A stretch of DNA of 64,000 bases. Origin: Chlorops oryzae (lineage: Eukaryota; Arthropoda; Insecta; Diptera; Chloropidae). The notes under the pieces were generated by a model. That model had not been told where the DNA came from, made no database searches, and saw nothing but the letters and a program-made list of their open reading frames with translations. How positions within the stretch are numbered: position 1 is the first letter of the stretch; each line of letters begins with the position of its first letter. The DNA lies in assembly GCA_020466095.1 (NCBI GenBank), contig CM035806.1:61009004-61073003 (forward strand), written 5' to 3'. A program made the position numbers and the translations under genes. Shown piece by piece: positions 22,825 through 34,186 of the stretch.

Positions 22825-24112
22825 ACAGGTTGGCTGATAAGTCCCCGGTCTGACACATAGATGGCGTCGCTAGTATTAAACGCATATTATTTTTATATAG
22901 TGGCAACCTTCAAATGATTCGTGTCAAAATTTGACGTCTGTAAGTCAATTAGTTTGTGAATAGAGCGTCTTTTGTGAAGCAATTTTTGTTATTGTGAAAA
23001 AAATGGAAAAAAAGGAATTTCGTGTGTTGATAAAATACTGTTTTCTGAAGGGAAAAAATACAGTGAAGCAAAAACTTGGCTTGATAATGAGTTTCCGGAC
23101 TCTGCCCCAGGAAAATCAACAATAATTGATTGGTATGCAAAATTCAAGCGTGGTGAAATGAGCACGGAGGACGGTGAACGCAGTGGACGCCCGAAAGAGG
23201 TGGTTACCGACGAAAACATCAAAAAAATTCACAAAATGATCTTGAATGACCGTAAAATGAAGTTGATTCGAGATAGCAGAGGCCTTAAAGATATCAAAGG
23301 AACGTGTTGGTCATATCATTCATCAATATTTGGATATGAAAAAGCTCTGTGCAAAATGGGTGCCGCGCGAGCTCACATTTGACCAAAACCAACAACGTGT
23401 TGATGATTCTGAGCGGTGTTTGCAGCTGTTAGCTCGCAATACACCCGAGTTTTTGCGTCGATATGTGACAATGGATGAAACATGGCTCTATCACTACACT
23501 CCTGAGTCCAATCGACAGTCGGGTGAGTGGACAGCGATCGGTGAACCGTCTCCGAAGCGTGGAAAGACTCAAAAGTCCGCTGGCAAAGTAATGGCCTCTA
23601 TTTTTTGGGATGGGCATGGAATAATTTTTATCGATTATCTTGAGAAGGGAAAAACCATCAACAGTAACTATTATATGTCGTTATTGGAGCGTTTGAAGAT
23701 CAAAATCGCGGCAAAACGGCACCATATGAAGAAGAAAAAAGTGTTGTTCCACCAAGACAACGCACCGTGCCACAAGTCATTGAGAACGATGGCAAAAATT
23801 CATGAATTAGGCTTCGAATTGCTTCCCCACCCACCGTATTCTCCAGATCTGCCCCGGCGACTTTTTCTTGTTCTCAGATCTCAAAAGGATGCTCGCAGGG
23901 AAAAATTTTGGCTGCAATGAAGAGGTGATCGCCGAAACTGACGCCTATTTTGAGGCAAAACCGAAGAGTACTACCAAAATGGTATCAAAAAATTGGAGGT
24001 CGTTATATTCGTTGTATCGCTCTTGAAGGGAACTATGTTGAATAATAAAAACGAATTTTGACAAAAAAATGTGTTTTTCTTTGTTAGACCGGGGACTTAT
24101 CAGCCAACCTGT
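22825..24112 (+). mobile_element. mariner element, 1288 bp, TA duplication
   Basis: The 27-28 bp inverted repeats beginning ACAGGTTGGCTGATAAGTCC are essentially perfect at both ends, with TA at 22823-22824 and 24113-24114. The length is typical of mariner. The transposase inside is frameshifted (see 23003-24045). The element inserted at the edge of the MITE 24117-24351, so it is younger than that MITE. Confidence 0.95.
23003..24045 (+). pseudogene. mariner transposase, four frameshifts
   Basis: The product would be a DD34D transposase that cuts and rejoins TA sites. The frame starts at the ATG at 23003 (MEKKEFRVLIKYCFLKGK) and ends at the TAA at 24043. Single-base disruptions are inferred near 23062 (loss), at 23269 (extra C), near 23851 (loss, just before the third catalytic Asp region) and near 23962 (loss). 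The helix-turn-helix region with GKSTIIDWYAKF is readable, as are the first catalytic motif MDETWLYHY and the second HQDNAPCH. No reading frame spans the protein, so it is inactive. Confidence 0.95.
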
Positions 24113-24116
24113 TATA

Positions 24117-24351
24117 TCGCTAATCACTAAATCGGCACAACTCAAATTTTTGTATTTCTCGGACCAACAGCCAATAAATCTCGACGTCTCTAAAAACAAT
24201 TTCTTTTCTAAACTTATATTATTCTTTAGAAACTGTACAATCAATAAATATAAATGTTAATTTTCCACGTGATCCTTTTACAGCAGTAAAGTATTGGCAA
24301 ACATGAAAAAAGTGATCGAAAAAATTTGAATTGTGCCGGTTTAGTGATTAG
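24117..24351. mobile_element. 235-bp MITE (TIR with AAATCGGCACAA), copy 1
   Basis: The left end CGCTAATCACTAAATCGGCA and the inverted right end CGCACACTAATCACTAAACC share the AAATCGGCACAA core, and ATAT flanks both sides. The same family occurs at 33539-33789. It is nested in 22702-26694. Confidence 0.75.
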
Positions 24352-24400
24352 TGTGCGATATGTAATTGTATCAAATGATAAAAAAAAGTAATATCAATTA

Positions 24401-25208
24401 CAGTGTTGCCAAAAAAAACTGATCAAAAAGTACACAAAACGGAACTGTTTTATAGAAAAAGTACGCACACATTATTTTTTTTTTGTAAAGAAAAATCACA
24501 AAAACTAACGTAATTTTTTCATCGTGGTAATATAATTATACAAGATTTATACAAGATGAATTTTTTTTTGTAGTCAAAGACTAGACTCAAAGACTAGTTT
24601 TGAGTATAAACTTATTTAAAATAATTTAACGAGCATTCGATTTAGCGAGGCTCGCATTTAACGAGCAATCAAACTCTTTCTATTGAATACTTTATATAAC
24701 GAGGAAAATGGCATAAATTTTTTTTTTTTTGCACTCGGTTTAACGAGCAACATAAAACATCAGTGAAAAATCATAAAGAGAAACAAAGAGGAATGGAAGA
24801 AATACAGCCCAATTCTGAATATTCCCGGGGAATGATTTTCCGGGGAATTTACATTTCTCGAGACTAAAATTCTCCTTTTTTAAATCGATAGGGTAAGAAA
24901 AATTATGAGTATGGGTCAAATACCCATTCCCTACCAATTTTCTTCCCACATATTTAAATAAGATGAAGTTTACTCTCGAAAAAAGAAAATTCCTCGGGAA
25001 TATTCAGAATCCAGCTGATCGTTCGCCCAGTTTCTAATTTTAACCGTTAACAATCAAAGAAAAACTGAAATCGATAGTCCTGCAACTCTAATGCGGAGTT
25101 GATCGAAATAGTACGCAAATCGACCAAAAATAATTTGGTACATAAAAAGTACTCAGGTGATTGAAAAAGTACGCAATGCGTACTAAAGTACACAAAACGG
25201 CAACACTG
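24401..25208. mobile_element. 808-bp hAT-like element, 8-bp TSD ATCAATTA
   Basis: The ends CAGTGTTGCC and GGCAACACTG are perfect inverted decamers, flanked by ATCAATTA on both sides (24393-24400, 25209-25216). Subterminal AAAGTACGCA / AAGTACACAAAACGG motifs occur at both ends. There is no transposase. Internal AACGAG-rich DNA at 24620-24750 looks like a further decayed insert. Confidence 0.9.
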
Positions 25209-25639
25209 ATCAATTACATATATAAATCCGTCCAATTAAATATCTAATCGCCTGCAATGATATATGTAATTGTATCGAATTATATACATTCAAACAAATG
25301 CAATTACATATACATAATTGGGTCTAATTAAATTTGAAATATATTCTATATAACAATATAGAAAGGGGCATTCTCCACGATTGGGCGGAATATATTTCAC
25401 CACGTCATATTCGTGGTTCACCTGCCCCTTGGAGTGCCTAAGGATTTTGAAAATTCAATCGGTTATATACGATCGAAATTATAAACCATTTGAGAAATAT
25501 AAGAACAAGCTGTAAAATCAATACAATCACATATATAATTGCACCAATGCTTTAAATTGTACAAGTAATCAGATGTAATTACATAAGTATGTGTTCAGAA
25601 CGCAATTACATACGTGATAAATTTAAATGCAATTATATA

Positions 25640-26554
25640 CAGTGGCGAGCAGAAGTGAGCAAATGTTGGGTTCTTCAATTGTTTTCTCTTTATATCTCCG
25701 GTGTTAATAAAGATATCCTCGTGAAATTTTCGGTATATGTACATTAATTATGCGAAAATGTAGCGAAAAATTGAAAAACGTATAGCACAGAAGTATAAGG
25801 GAGTTTTCATAGAATCTCATACAAAACTCCCAACAGCCTTTTCGCTGTACTTCAACATGTGATCGTTTGAAAACTAGTAGACCGATCGAGGTCAATTTTA
25901 AAACTTTAGATTGGAAAAGGTATCCTTTATTCTTAAGTAGCCAAATTTTTTGATATTTTGTTGTTGTAGTAGTTTTTGTTGGCATTTTTCTTAGAAGGAA
26001 GCAATAAATTGTTATATGTTTCGTAGATTGCACGTACTTTTTGAAAAAACTAAGTAACCGGTAAGTGTGAAAATTTTCCAAGTGATCGATGGAATAAGTA
26101 TTAACTGAGAAACATACAAAAATTGTTTTATTTTTATAGATATTTATTTTTTTGAAATTATTTTTTATAACATGTCACAACCTGACATTAAACGATGCCT
26201 CTACAGCCATAAGCTTATCAAAAACATGTGAGATCTATGTTTTGGAGTCCTTCACTATTCTCCCAATGCGACATCTACTAACATTTATAATTTTTCCCGT
26301 TTGCTACCTATTTAATCTAAATCGTTAGTAAATTTTTCCAAACGAGCAAAACTGAGCACATGTGGGTCTGGTAGCATGTTTTGCTGTTCTCTCTTTTCCT
26401 ACAACCTTTACTTCGTTTTCGTCTCATTATTTATATTCCAAAATAATTAATGTACATATACCGAAAATTTCACGAGGATATCTTTATTAACACCGGAGAT
26501 ATAAAGAGAAAACAATTGGAGAACCCAACATTTGCTCACTTCTGCTCGCCACTG
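25640..26554. mobile_element. 915-bp Tc1-like element with ~110-bp TIRs
   Basis: The left end CAGTGGCGAGCAGAAGTGAG is repeated inverted at the right end, and the identity extends about 110 bp inward (to GGTATATGTACATTAATT). TA flanks both sides. Long TIRs and TA duplication fit non-autonomous Tc1-type elements. No transposase frame was found. Confidence 0.9.
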
Positions 26555-26878
26555 TATATAATTGAGCACAATTAGTATTTTTCATTTTCTAATTATATTG
26601 TAATTGGCTCCAATTAATAATGCAATCGGGGCAAGGCTCCAATCACATATTTAATTAATTCCAATTATATTCCGTGCACTTATTTCTCTCCGTGTAGAAA
26701 TGGAAATCGTAAAATTTTGACGATTATGGAACTTTCATGTACCCTAAAAACCGATTCCACAGCATTTCTACACAATTATCGTAAACCTTCAAAAAGTATA
26801 AATAAACTAAGTTGAAGACGAAAAACAAAAATATATTTGTTCTGTTTTTTCAATTTATGGTCACCGTACGCATACCTC

Positions 26879-27360
26879 CCCTGCAGGAAGTCTGTCGCCA
26901 TATGGCCCCATGTCTATATTGACGTCAATATAGACAAGAGAACTAGTGACAACGTCAACAGTATTTATAGGCGGTGTCATTAGAGAAACTGTTCTGTCAA
27001 GAGATATAGTTAATCTCCATTGACCATGTCAACAACGTGTCTCCTTGTAAAATGTGCCGCAAAATTGAACAAGTTAGACTCGTTAAAACTTAAATGCAAG
27101 CTATTTTTATTGAAAGCGGAAAGTATAAATATATATATTAATTACTGGTGACTACCGAAAAAGTACTCCTTTTGTCAACATAATAGTACCGACGTCACTA
27201 GTTCGTCAATAGTTTTTCGGTCTACTGTCGACATTCAATGACAACTCAGTGTTAAATGTCTATATCGCAAAGCATTGCGGCGGGTATAGCTGTTCAGTAG
27301 TACTGTCGACGCGGTCATTAGTGAAAGAGTATAGATTCACTATTGACATTCCCTGCAGGG
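26879..27360. mobile_element. CCCTGCAGG-family MITE, 482 bp
   Basis: CCCTGCAGGAAG opens the element and ATTCCCTGCAGGG closes it. Internal ACGTCAATATAGAC, GACCATGTCAACAACG and CAGTAGTACTGTCGACGCG recur in both orientations. No target duplication was found. Related copies: 21981-22625 and about 16855-16980. Confidence 0.65.
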
Positions 27361-27604
27361 TCATTACACTTGCCACATACCAGCTTCTTACATGTCTCAT
27401 AACACACACGTGCATAAGGCATACTTCATGGTCAAAGAAGGTCAGCACAAGGTCAGTTCATGTTCCTACCACACACAAAAACATTTTTACGTTAATACAA
27501 CCAATTTTTTTTATTCAATATAACAAATTCGTTGTTAAAACTCAGCCATTCGCGCTTTTCGTTGTCCCAAGCAATTCTTTTGTTTGCCACAAGCAATCGA
27601 AATA
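27361..27604. other. short spacer, no gene seen
   Basis: No element ends or motifs recognised. Confidence 0.3.
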
Positions 27605-28432
27605 TTAGCACTCAACAAACTTCAACCAACGATATGTAATGTCAACAACGCCATCTGCTAGAGTGACTTCCGCGAAGACGTCCTGGAATACGCATTTACT
27701 GCTAGTCAAAAAACGCTTAAGGCTATCACTCCAAATGCTCGTTTTCGCAACAGTGTCAAATATGAATTCGCCTTCCAGTCCAAACATTTCGACCAATACT
27801 GTGGGCATCTGACGCCCAATCACCGATGTTGAGACTTGATTGAATTGAAGATACTGTGGACTTTCATTATTATTTCCACTGCAAGTGGGACAGTTGGCTC
27901 GATAAGCTGCGGTACACCGCACCCATAGCAGGAGAAGCGTGGGTCCTTTTTGACTTGCTTGGGTTCACCTTGTCTTGATTGCTCCGTTGTCTTTGCTGGT
28001 TGGTTTTCTTGCTCTGATTTTATTTGCTCTTTTTGTTGACTTTCTGCTTTTTTACGCTTGAAGCAAACCTCTGCTGCATGTCCTCGTCCGTTACAAAATG
28101 AGCATCGGGACTTGTTACCATCTGGTGCCTTGGTTAACCCGTTGTTTTCCAAATCGTGCTGAAATGATTCCACTTCTCTGCTTGCCATGAGTAATTCCTC
28201 AAAGTTTGTGTTTGAGTCTCGCTTTATACGCTCTCTTATTTTAACCAGGTGTAGACCATAAATCATATTTAAGTAGTTGCACACTCTCTGGTATTTGTTC
28301 TTTAATCTGCGGCAATAACACTAATTTCTTGCAAACAAAACCGTCCGTTGGTTCCTTGGGTTGCTGCATTAACATCAATTTATTTTTTGATAAATCTGCC
28401 AGTATGGACCGGGAGGTGAAAAAGTTGATCAA
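27605..28432 (-). pseudogene. LTR-retrotransposon gag-protease fragment, decayed
   Basis: In Ty3/gypsy-like elements Gag packages RNA and the protease cuts the polyprotein. Reading 28432 to 27605 on the - strand, the upstream frame has a gag-like helical stretch (FEELLMASREVESF), then a CCHC zinc knuckle CSFCNGRGHAAEVC and a second partial CYGCG motif. The frame is broken near 27920-27950 and again near 28250. The following frame (27605-27922) resembles a retroviral-type aspartic protease, with FDTVAKTSI at the active-site position where DTGA or DSGA is expected, so the catalytic Gly is lost. No reverse transcriptase, integrase or LTR is visible. It is an inactive, truncated fragment. Confidence 0.7.
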
Positions 28433-28502
28433 ATGATCGAATTTAAATATTAGTTTAAACTTAAATTTAATTTTAAATTAAAATTAAAATTAAAATTAAC
28501 GC

Positions 28503-28640
28503 TAAACGAACCAGTTTAATTTGTTGGTCAAAATGCTCACTTGAGTTTATGGTTGCTCAAGCTTTGGGAAACGTGCTTAAGGAATTGTTTCACTCCCAAA
28601 AATTTTTACTTGAAAATGAACCATTAAAAAAAAATAAAAT
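28503..28640. repeat. 130-bp repeat, inverted relative to 57405-57536
   Basis: TTGTTGGTCAAAATGCTCAC and the following TTGAGTTTATGGTTGCTCAA match the reverse complement of 57405-57536. It may be a piece of the same TA-flanked element family that sits at 57019-57925. Confidence 0.7.
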
Positions 28641-28708
28641 TATATTAAATAAAACCTTAAAAATTTAGGAGATTATTTTTGTCGTCCAAAACAACGAGAC
28701 TATGATCA

Positions 28709-29560
28709 AAAGAAGTAAGAAAGCTAAAGTCGGTCAAGCCCGACTTTGAAATACCCAGCGTCCCGACATTATGAGCGCACTATGTGTTTCTTTTCTATTT
28801 GTGGGCGTGGAAGTAGGCGGGCCACATTTCATTCGCCTTGGTCAACCTATGTTGCGAATTTGAAGCTTCTACGCCTTTTACTTCACAAGTTACGATAAAC
28901 CCTTGACCTCTGTCGGAGGTGTTTGGAACCAGGGGCAAAGGAAACCGTGGAACACGTATTATGCCACTGCCCGGCTCTTGCGCGATCAAGACTTGGTTTC
29001 TTTGGCGAGCCTTGGCTGATTGATCTACAGTGTATGACTGAACAAAATCTGTCAACAATATTAAACTTCGCGAAGAAATCTAAAGTCTTTGGAAACTATT
29101 TATATGCTCCGAGGCTAAACAGAAACTTTCTCCAACATCGCATCAACATGTACTGGCAAAGCTAGGGACCCAGGGGGTCTATGCTCGGTCTTAAAGGCCA
29201 CCCAGTTAAACCTAACCTAACCTACGATAAACCCTTCTTTGTGGGCGTGGCTCGAGGAGGACGGTGTCCATTTTTTCCCCCAGGATATGTCACTTTACGT
29301 AGTTTACCAGTACACCAAATATCAATGAAATGTGTTGAGTGGTTTCCAAGTTACAAGCATTTTACTGAAAACACATTAAATTCATTTGTGGGCGTGTCAG
29401 TGGTCTTCCATTTTTACTTAGGATCATACTCGGACCCCAATATACCTGTGTGCCAAATTTCGACTTCATTGGTTCAGCCGTTTCGGAGGAGATCCGACCA
29501 CGGACGGACGGACAGACGGACATGTCTAAATCGTGGCCGAAAAAGGGAGAAACCGTTTGT
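28709..29560 (-). mobile_element. mini-me/DINE-like (GTCY)n element, family II, copy A
   Basis: The start AAGTAAGAAAGCTAAAGTCG, then AAGCCCGACTTTGAAATACC and the CCAGCGTCCCGACATTATG block match 41840-42660 in inverted orientation. The (GACG/GACA)n run at 29503-29525 follows the conserved CCGTTTCGGAGGAGATCCGA. The layout (conserved core next to a GTCY proto-microsatellite) matches mini-me elements described in Diptera, later grouped with Helitron-like DINE elements. It is split by the non-LTR insertion at 28905-29222. Confidence 0.7.
28905..29222 (+). mobile_element. 5'-truncated non-LTR retrotransposon 3' end, 14-bp TSD
   Basis: The 14-mer TACGATAAACCCTT stands directly on both sides (28891-28904, 29223-29236). 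From its first base the insert encodes the C-terminus of a LINE ORF2: DLCRRCLEPGAKETVEH, then VLCHCPALARSR, a cysteine/histidine finger typical of the I/R1/LOA-type ORF2 tail, and a stop at 29163-29165. The 3' tail ends in repeated AACCT units. Variable-length target duplication, 5' truncation and a simple 3' tail are hallmarks of target-primed reverse transcription. Confidence 0.9.
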
Positions 29561-29683
29561 TTCAGGTCCGTCTTTTTTTGGACTATCACAGTGTTATTAT
29601 TTGAAAAACTGAAAAGATTCATTCAATTCAATATATCAAAATATTAACGGTATTTACATTCATGGCGATGTATAAAAATGGGT

Positions 29684-29942
29684 ATAAAAATTGACTTTAT
29701 CGAGACAAACGCAAGTATACGGAATTTTTTTTTTTTCATGAATCGTTAGGAGAAACTTAACCCATTCAGTTTTTATTAACTTGAAGACAAAGTACGACAG
29801 AGAATATCAACTTTTTATCCATTGAAAGTAAGAAAGCCGTCACCGAGGTAAAATTTTTGATAGCTTCCCTCCGCTTCGTTATTCAATAAAATGCCAAAAT
29901 GTTGAAATCTTTTTAAAAATCAAACTCTTAGTTTTAATAAAA
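29684..29942. repeat. 260-bp dispersed repeat, inverted at 47598-47851
   Basis: From TTGACTTTATCGAGACAAAC to TCAAACTCTTAGTTTTAATA the sequence is almost identical to the reverse complement of 47598-47851. Both copies adjoin family II mini-me sequence, so it may be the distal part of that element. Confidence 0.85.
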
Positions 29943-30540
29943 TATCACATTTAAAGTAACGATGCTGGATGCACGTGACAAACTTTAAGTGGTCCCCACA
30001 ATCGCAAATATTCAGATTTTTCATTGGTTTTTATTTTATTTTAATTGGTTACTAAATCAGCCAAACTAAATTACTTAAGACACTCAAGTAAAAGAGTTTG
30101 TTCTTCATTGTTGCACGTGACATCGAAATATGCAGTAATAAAAATCCAAAATTTACCGTTATTTGAAATTTTAAAGTTTCTCTTGCATTCTTTTTTGAAT
30201 CTTTGTACCCGCAGAAAGATTTAAGAGACAAAAAATCAAAGCATAATATCTCCCTTTCTGAACTGTATATCAAAACAAAACTGCAATAATATCATCTAAT
30301 TGCAAAAAAAGATTCGTTTGCCTGACTTTGAAATCCAATATTTCGAAATGGGTTATGGATAAAAGTAAAAATTTTTGACCTTAGTTAAGTTTGATGGTTT
30401 TTTTATAAAAATATGATAAAAAAAATATTTTCAAGAACTTTTTTTTTTTTTTTCCCGGTAGACTTTTCTGTGGAAATGCCCATATAAATGTGATTTGACC
30501 CCTGAAACCGCCGATTTGGAATAAAATATTTTGCTGTTAA
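29943..30540. other. intergenic, no gene seen
   Basis: AT-rich. A GGAAATGCCCATAT motif at 30473-30486 matches the end of the MITE family at 37558-37741, but no partner end was seen. Confidence 0.35.
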
Positions 30541-33340
30541 CCCAACTAACAAAATAGGTCGAAAATAAGTCGATTCGACTGCGTTTAAGGGCACACTATT
30601 TGTTTGACCTGACCTAAATAAAGCAAAATTACGTCCATTCGACGTTGATTCGTCGAAAGTGGGGAATAGAATGGAAGTCGATTGGCAGTAATAATAGGGC
30701 ATAATAAGGCATTTAGTTGTTAAAGTTAGGGAGTTAAGAATGCAGTTCGACCAAAAATAAGTATAAAAGAAGTCAAAAGGACGTCGAAATTACGAAATTT
30801 TCACCTAAATTGGGCTTATGAATTAAATGAATTCAAGTAGAGAAAAAGAGAAAGATATAGGTATAATAATTTCTTACTTATTAATATGTATTTACACATA
30901 GTGCAATGAATGAAAGAATGAAAATTCTAGCAACTACTTATGTTATTTGAAAAAAAGAATAAATAAAATATGGGTTTTATGGAAAAATATTTTCGATTCA
31001 TAAAACCAAATTATATATGCCAGCTAAGATTTATGGTGAAAGTATTTCTTGCAATTCTGAATTTTTCACGGGCCATTTCAATTATGAAAAATAAAAGAAA
31101 ATTTTATTAAAAAAAATTTTTTTTTTCATACTGAAACAGATTGAGAAGAAGAATTTGCAAACTGAAATACGAAACAAGATGGCAGAACGTAAACATGGAC
31201 CACAAAGTCGAATATCCTTGTTTTCTTAACCAAATAGGTCAAATTCACTTTGAAATTTCGACCTATAATTTGGAATGCCCTATTTAAGTATTTTAAACTT
31301 ACAAGTCAAGTTTTTTTATAATAATTTCTGACCTAAAATGACTTATTAAGGCATTTTTCGTTCAAGTAGCCTTATCAGGTCCTTTGTTATTTATTTTAGT
31401 ACCAATAAGGTATTCCAACTTATTGAGGCATTCTAGAGACATTTCGACCTAATTCGGCGTTTTGCCTTTAAATCGCCTTGAAAGTAAATATTCCGCCAAA
31501 ATACTCGACATTTCACAAACACGTGCGTGCAATGTACATTTAGCGCAAATAGAAAGAGATATGGCGTGACGTCATGAAGGAGTTTTTCATGACGTGTTGT
31601 TGTCTTGCATGTGAATCAAGGGAACTTTTGTGTTTTATTTTTATATTTGAAGAGCTTAGGAACAAAAGGTGACATTTACACTTTTTATTTTTTTGAGTAA
31701 ATTGAGAAAATAAATATTAAAAAGTAACTTTTTGCCCCAGAAGCAGCTTTTCAAGCTAATTTTTCTACGAAGCAAGTAACTTTTTAAACTAATCTTAGCG
31801 GATAATGATAAAAGTCAACCTTTTGAGTCGTATAAAAATTAAAAACCCAAAAATTCCAAACACGTAAATGTCACCTTTTGTTCCTAAGCTCCTCATTTAA
31901 CTAACGATTTAATTAAAAAATCCTATTTTGTTGTTGTATTTTACGCCGAGATTTAACTAAATCGAGTTTTGGTCCCGGTCAACAAACTGGGCATATATTT
32001 ATGTTTGAATTAATGCATAAAAAACTCAAAACTTTTTACTTTGGAAAATAATAAATGTATTCTCTTACAGACAGACAGACAGACGGACAAATGAACAGAC
32101 GGAGGGGCATACTTAAATATAAGCTTAATATAAAAAGGGCGTAACATGCATTTTCAGTATTTTACAGGAAAAAAATAACTGAATAAAAGAGGAAGATTTG
32201 TAGTTTTGACTTTTTTAATGTAGTTTTTATAAGAAAGTCTAAGTAATTGAATACTGTAAAATTGTTTAACCATTTTATATTTCCCATAAAACTGTTTTCG
32301 GTTTAAAATGTAATCCTTCAAAATATTTGTGCATTTCAAATTGAATTTTTAGTCGAAATGAATTCAGATTCTAGAGCATGCCTGTATATGATATGACCAT
32401 CTACGAAATTCATCTATATTAAGCTAACTATATGTCTTTTTTACTCTATAGAAAAATATTGAAAACATTACCTACTATTTTCAAAAAAGAAAAACATTAA
32501 GGGGTCTCATGCAAAACATTTACACCGTGTAAACTGAGTTAAGTAAGTAAAAAAGTCAAAATTTCATACAAAATTTGACAGTTTTATTAACTTTTCTCAG
32601 TTTACACGGTGTAGCTGCGTTCCATGAGGACCCTTATTGTAATTTTAAATATTTGAAATAAAACACAAATTTACTGCATTTGTACATAAAAATAAACATA
32701 AATAAAACACAAAAATTGGCTTGAGTTACACTCAAAACAACATCAGCGTCATATGAGAAGTTCTGACGTGACGTCATTTGCGCAGTGAGAGCTGAGAGCA
32801 TCATGCTGTTTGGCGCTACGTTAGATCGAAAACATTCACGCTCTTATGAATTGGGCAAATATAGGGCAGAACAGGGCATATGATTTTTTTAGTTTGACTT
32901 ATTTCGTCCTAATCGACAATTTGACTTTAAGGTCGAAAAATCAAAACTACTCGACTTATACGTTGAAGTATCCAATAAAATAAGTCAATTTTTGCCTTAA
33001 TATAGCCTTTAAAGTAAAACGGACTTGATACTTGAATTTAAGGTAAAAAATTGGTTTATATGCCTTAAAAACTTCAGATAATTTCGAAATCAAAGTCAAG
33101 TCACTTCTAAGGCATTAAGGAGGGCATTTTTAACATTTTTTCAACCAAAAATTTTATTAAAAGTTGAAATGACTTTGAAGGCATCGCAAAGGTAGAATTT
33201 AAGTAATTTCTACCTTGAAAAAAAGACTTTAAAGACAGGTAATTTATAAGGCAAAAAAACGGTCAAAAATAGGGAAAATTCAACCAAACTAGGTCGAATG
33301 GACTTAATGCTGGTCAGATTTCCCTATCTTGCTGGTTGGG
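30541..33340. mobile_element. 2.8-kb element with TCGAC-rich subterminal repeats, copy 1
   Basis: The left end CCCAACTAACAAAATAGGTC and inverted right end CCCAACCAGCAAGATAGGGA are related. For roughly 0.9 kb inside the left end and 0.45 kb inside the right end, motifs such as AGGTCGAAATTACG, AAGTCGATT and GGGCATAATAAGGCATTT recur in both orientations. A GTGACGTCAT-type motif lies in the middle (31563, 32770). No transposase was found. A 138-bp MITE (32499-32636) is nested. The target duplication is unclear. Confidence 0.6.
32499..32636. mobile_element. 138-bp MITE with TTTACACCGTGTAAAC arms
   Basis: AAGGGGTCTCATGCAAAACA at the left pairs with the inverted TTCCATGAGGACCCTT at the right, and ACACCGTGTAAACTGAG pairs with CTCAGTTTACACGGTGT. 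A diverged relative lies at about 41555-41690. Confidence 0.75.
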
Positions 33341-33538
33341 AAGGTTATTGCATTACATTTAAGGGCTTATTCTGAAGTAAATACATAAATTTTACCTCTT
33401 TTTTTATTTTTCTATTTTCATAAGACAATAAGATTCAATCACCTTAATTTTTTTTATATGTTCTTACGTATAACTTAAACTTAACTTAAACTTAAACACA
33501 CAATGTTTTTTCTTTAATTGTTAATATATCGCACCCTG

Positions 33539-33789
33539 GCTAATAAATCGGCACAATTCAAAATTTCCCATTTATCGAAAATCATTCAATCCCTCTTGAG
33601 TCAAGAGTCTTGACTCTAAGGAGAAATTAAATTTTTTCTTAACTAATATTACTCTTAATCGACTGCTGCATTAGTCATTATAAGCGTTAGTTCTCTATGT
33701 GTGGGTTTCTTACAGAAAAATTCAATCGTACATAAAAAAATTTATTTAAAAAATTTTGAATTGTGCCGATTTATTAGCAAGGGTGCGAT
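33539..33789. mobile_element. MITE (TIR with AAATCGGCACAA), copy 2
   Basis: CGCACCCTGGCTAATAAATC at the left and the inverted CGCACCCTTGCTAATAAATC at the right form an approximately 35-bp TIR ending in GGCACAATTCAAAA. ATAT flanks both ends. Same family as 24117-24351. Confidence 0.85.
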
Positions 33790-34186
33790 ATGTAAGTATT
33801 TCTTTTAAGTGAATGCACACACTTAAAAAGGAGATCGTTGGTCAACACGATAGAGGCTGGTTATGTTGTCTGAAATAAAGCAAATCGAAAGGATTATTGT
33901 TAAGTATCGTCCGTACCAGAATTATTAAATCTCATAAAAAACAAAAATAATGGCGGACTGTTGAAAATCTTGTTTTTTTCTAAAGATCTCATAAAAAAAA
34001 TTATCTTTTTTCGAAAAAAAAAAACAATTTTGGTACCAGCGAGAACTGTTAATAAGTGGAAAAAAATATTGAAGCTTAAAAGTGATTGGTTGGATAGTTT
34101 GGTCTGTGGAAAGTTGACCGTTCTAGAAAATAACATCTCCAGAAAAACGCGATTAAAGTTTCAAGAGCAGAATAAGTCTGTTGCGG
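33790..34186. other. intergenic, possible decayed transposase piece
   Basis: The + frame at about 34040-34196 includes VPARTVNKWKKILKLKSDWL, an HTH-like string, but it is too short and broken for a confident family call. Confidence 0.25.

Larger units (their letters stand above)
22702..26694. mobile_element. TA-flanked CACGxAGAGAAA element with four nested insertions
   Basis: The left end CACGCAGAGAAAAAATATC and inverted right end CACGGAGAGAAATAAGTGC are adjacent to TA on both sides. Motifs of the CAATTACATATGTAATTG type recur in both orientations through the uninterrupted segments (22702-22824, 24352-24400, 25209-25639, 26555-26694). Removing the insertions leaves an element of roughly 0.75 kb without coding capacity. 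Confidence 0.7.

Noticed and set aside
29205..29225. AACCTAACCTAACCT run as a telomere-like repeat
   Set aside because: It is the 3' tail of a non-LTR insert with a 14-bp target duplication; Diptera also lack the TTAGG telomere repeat as far as is known.
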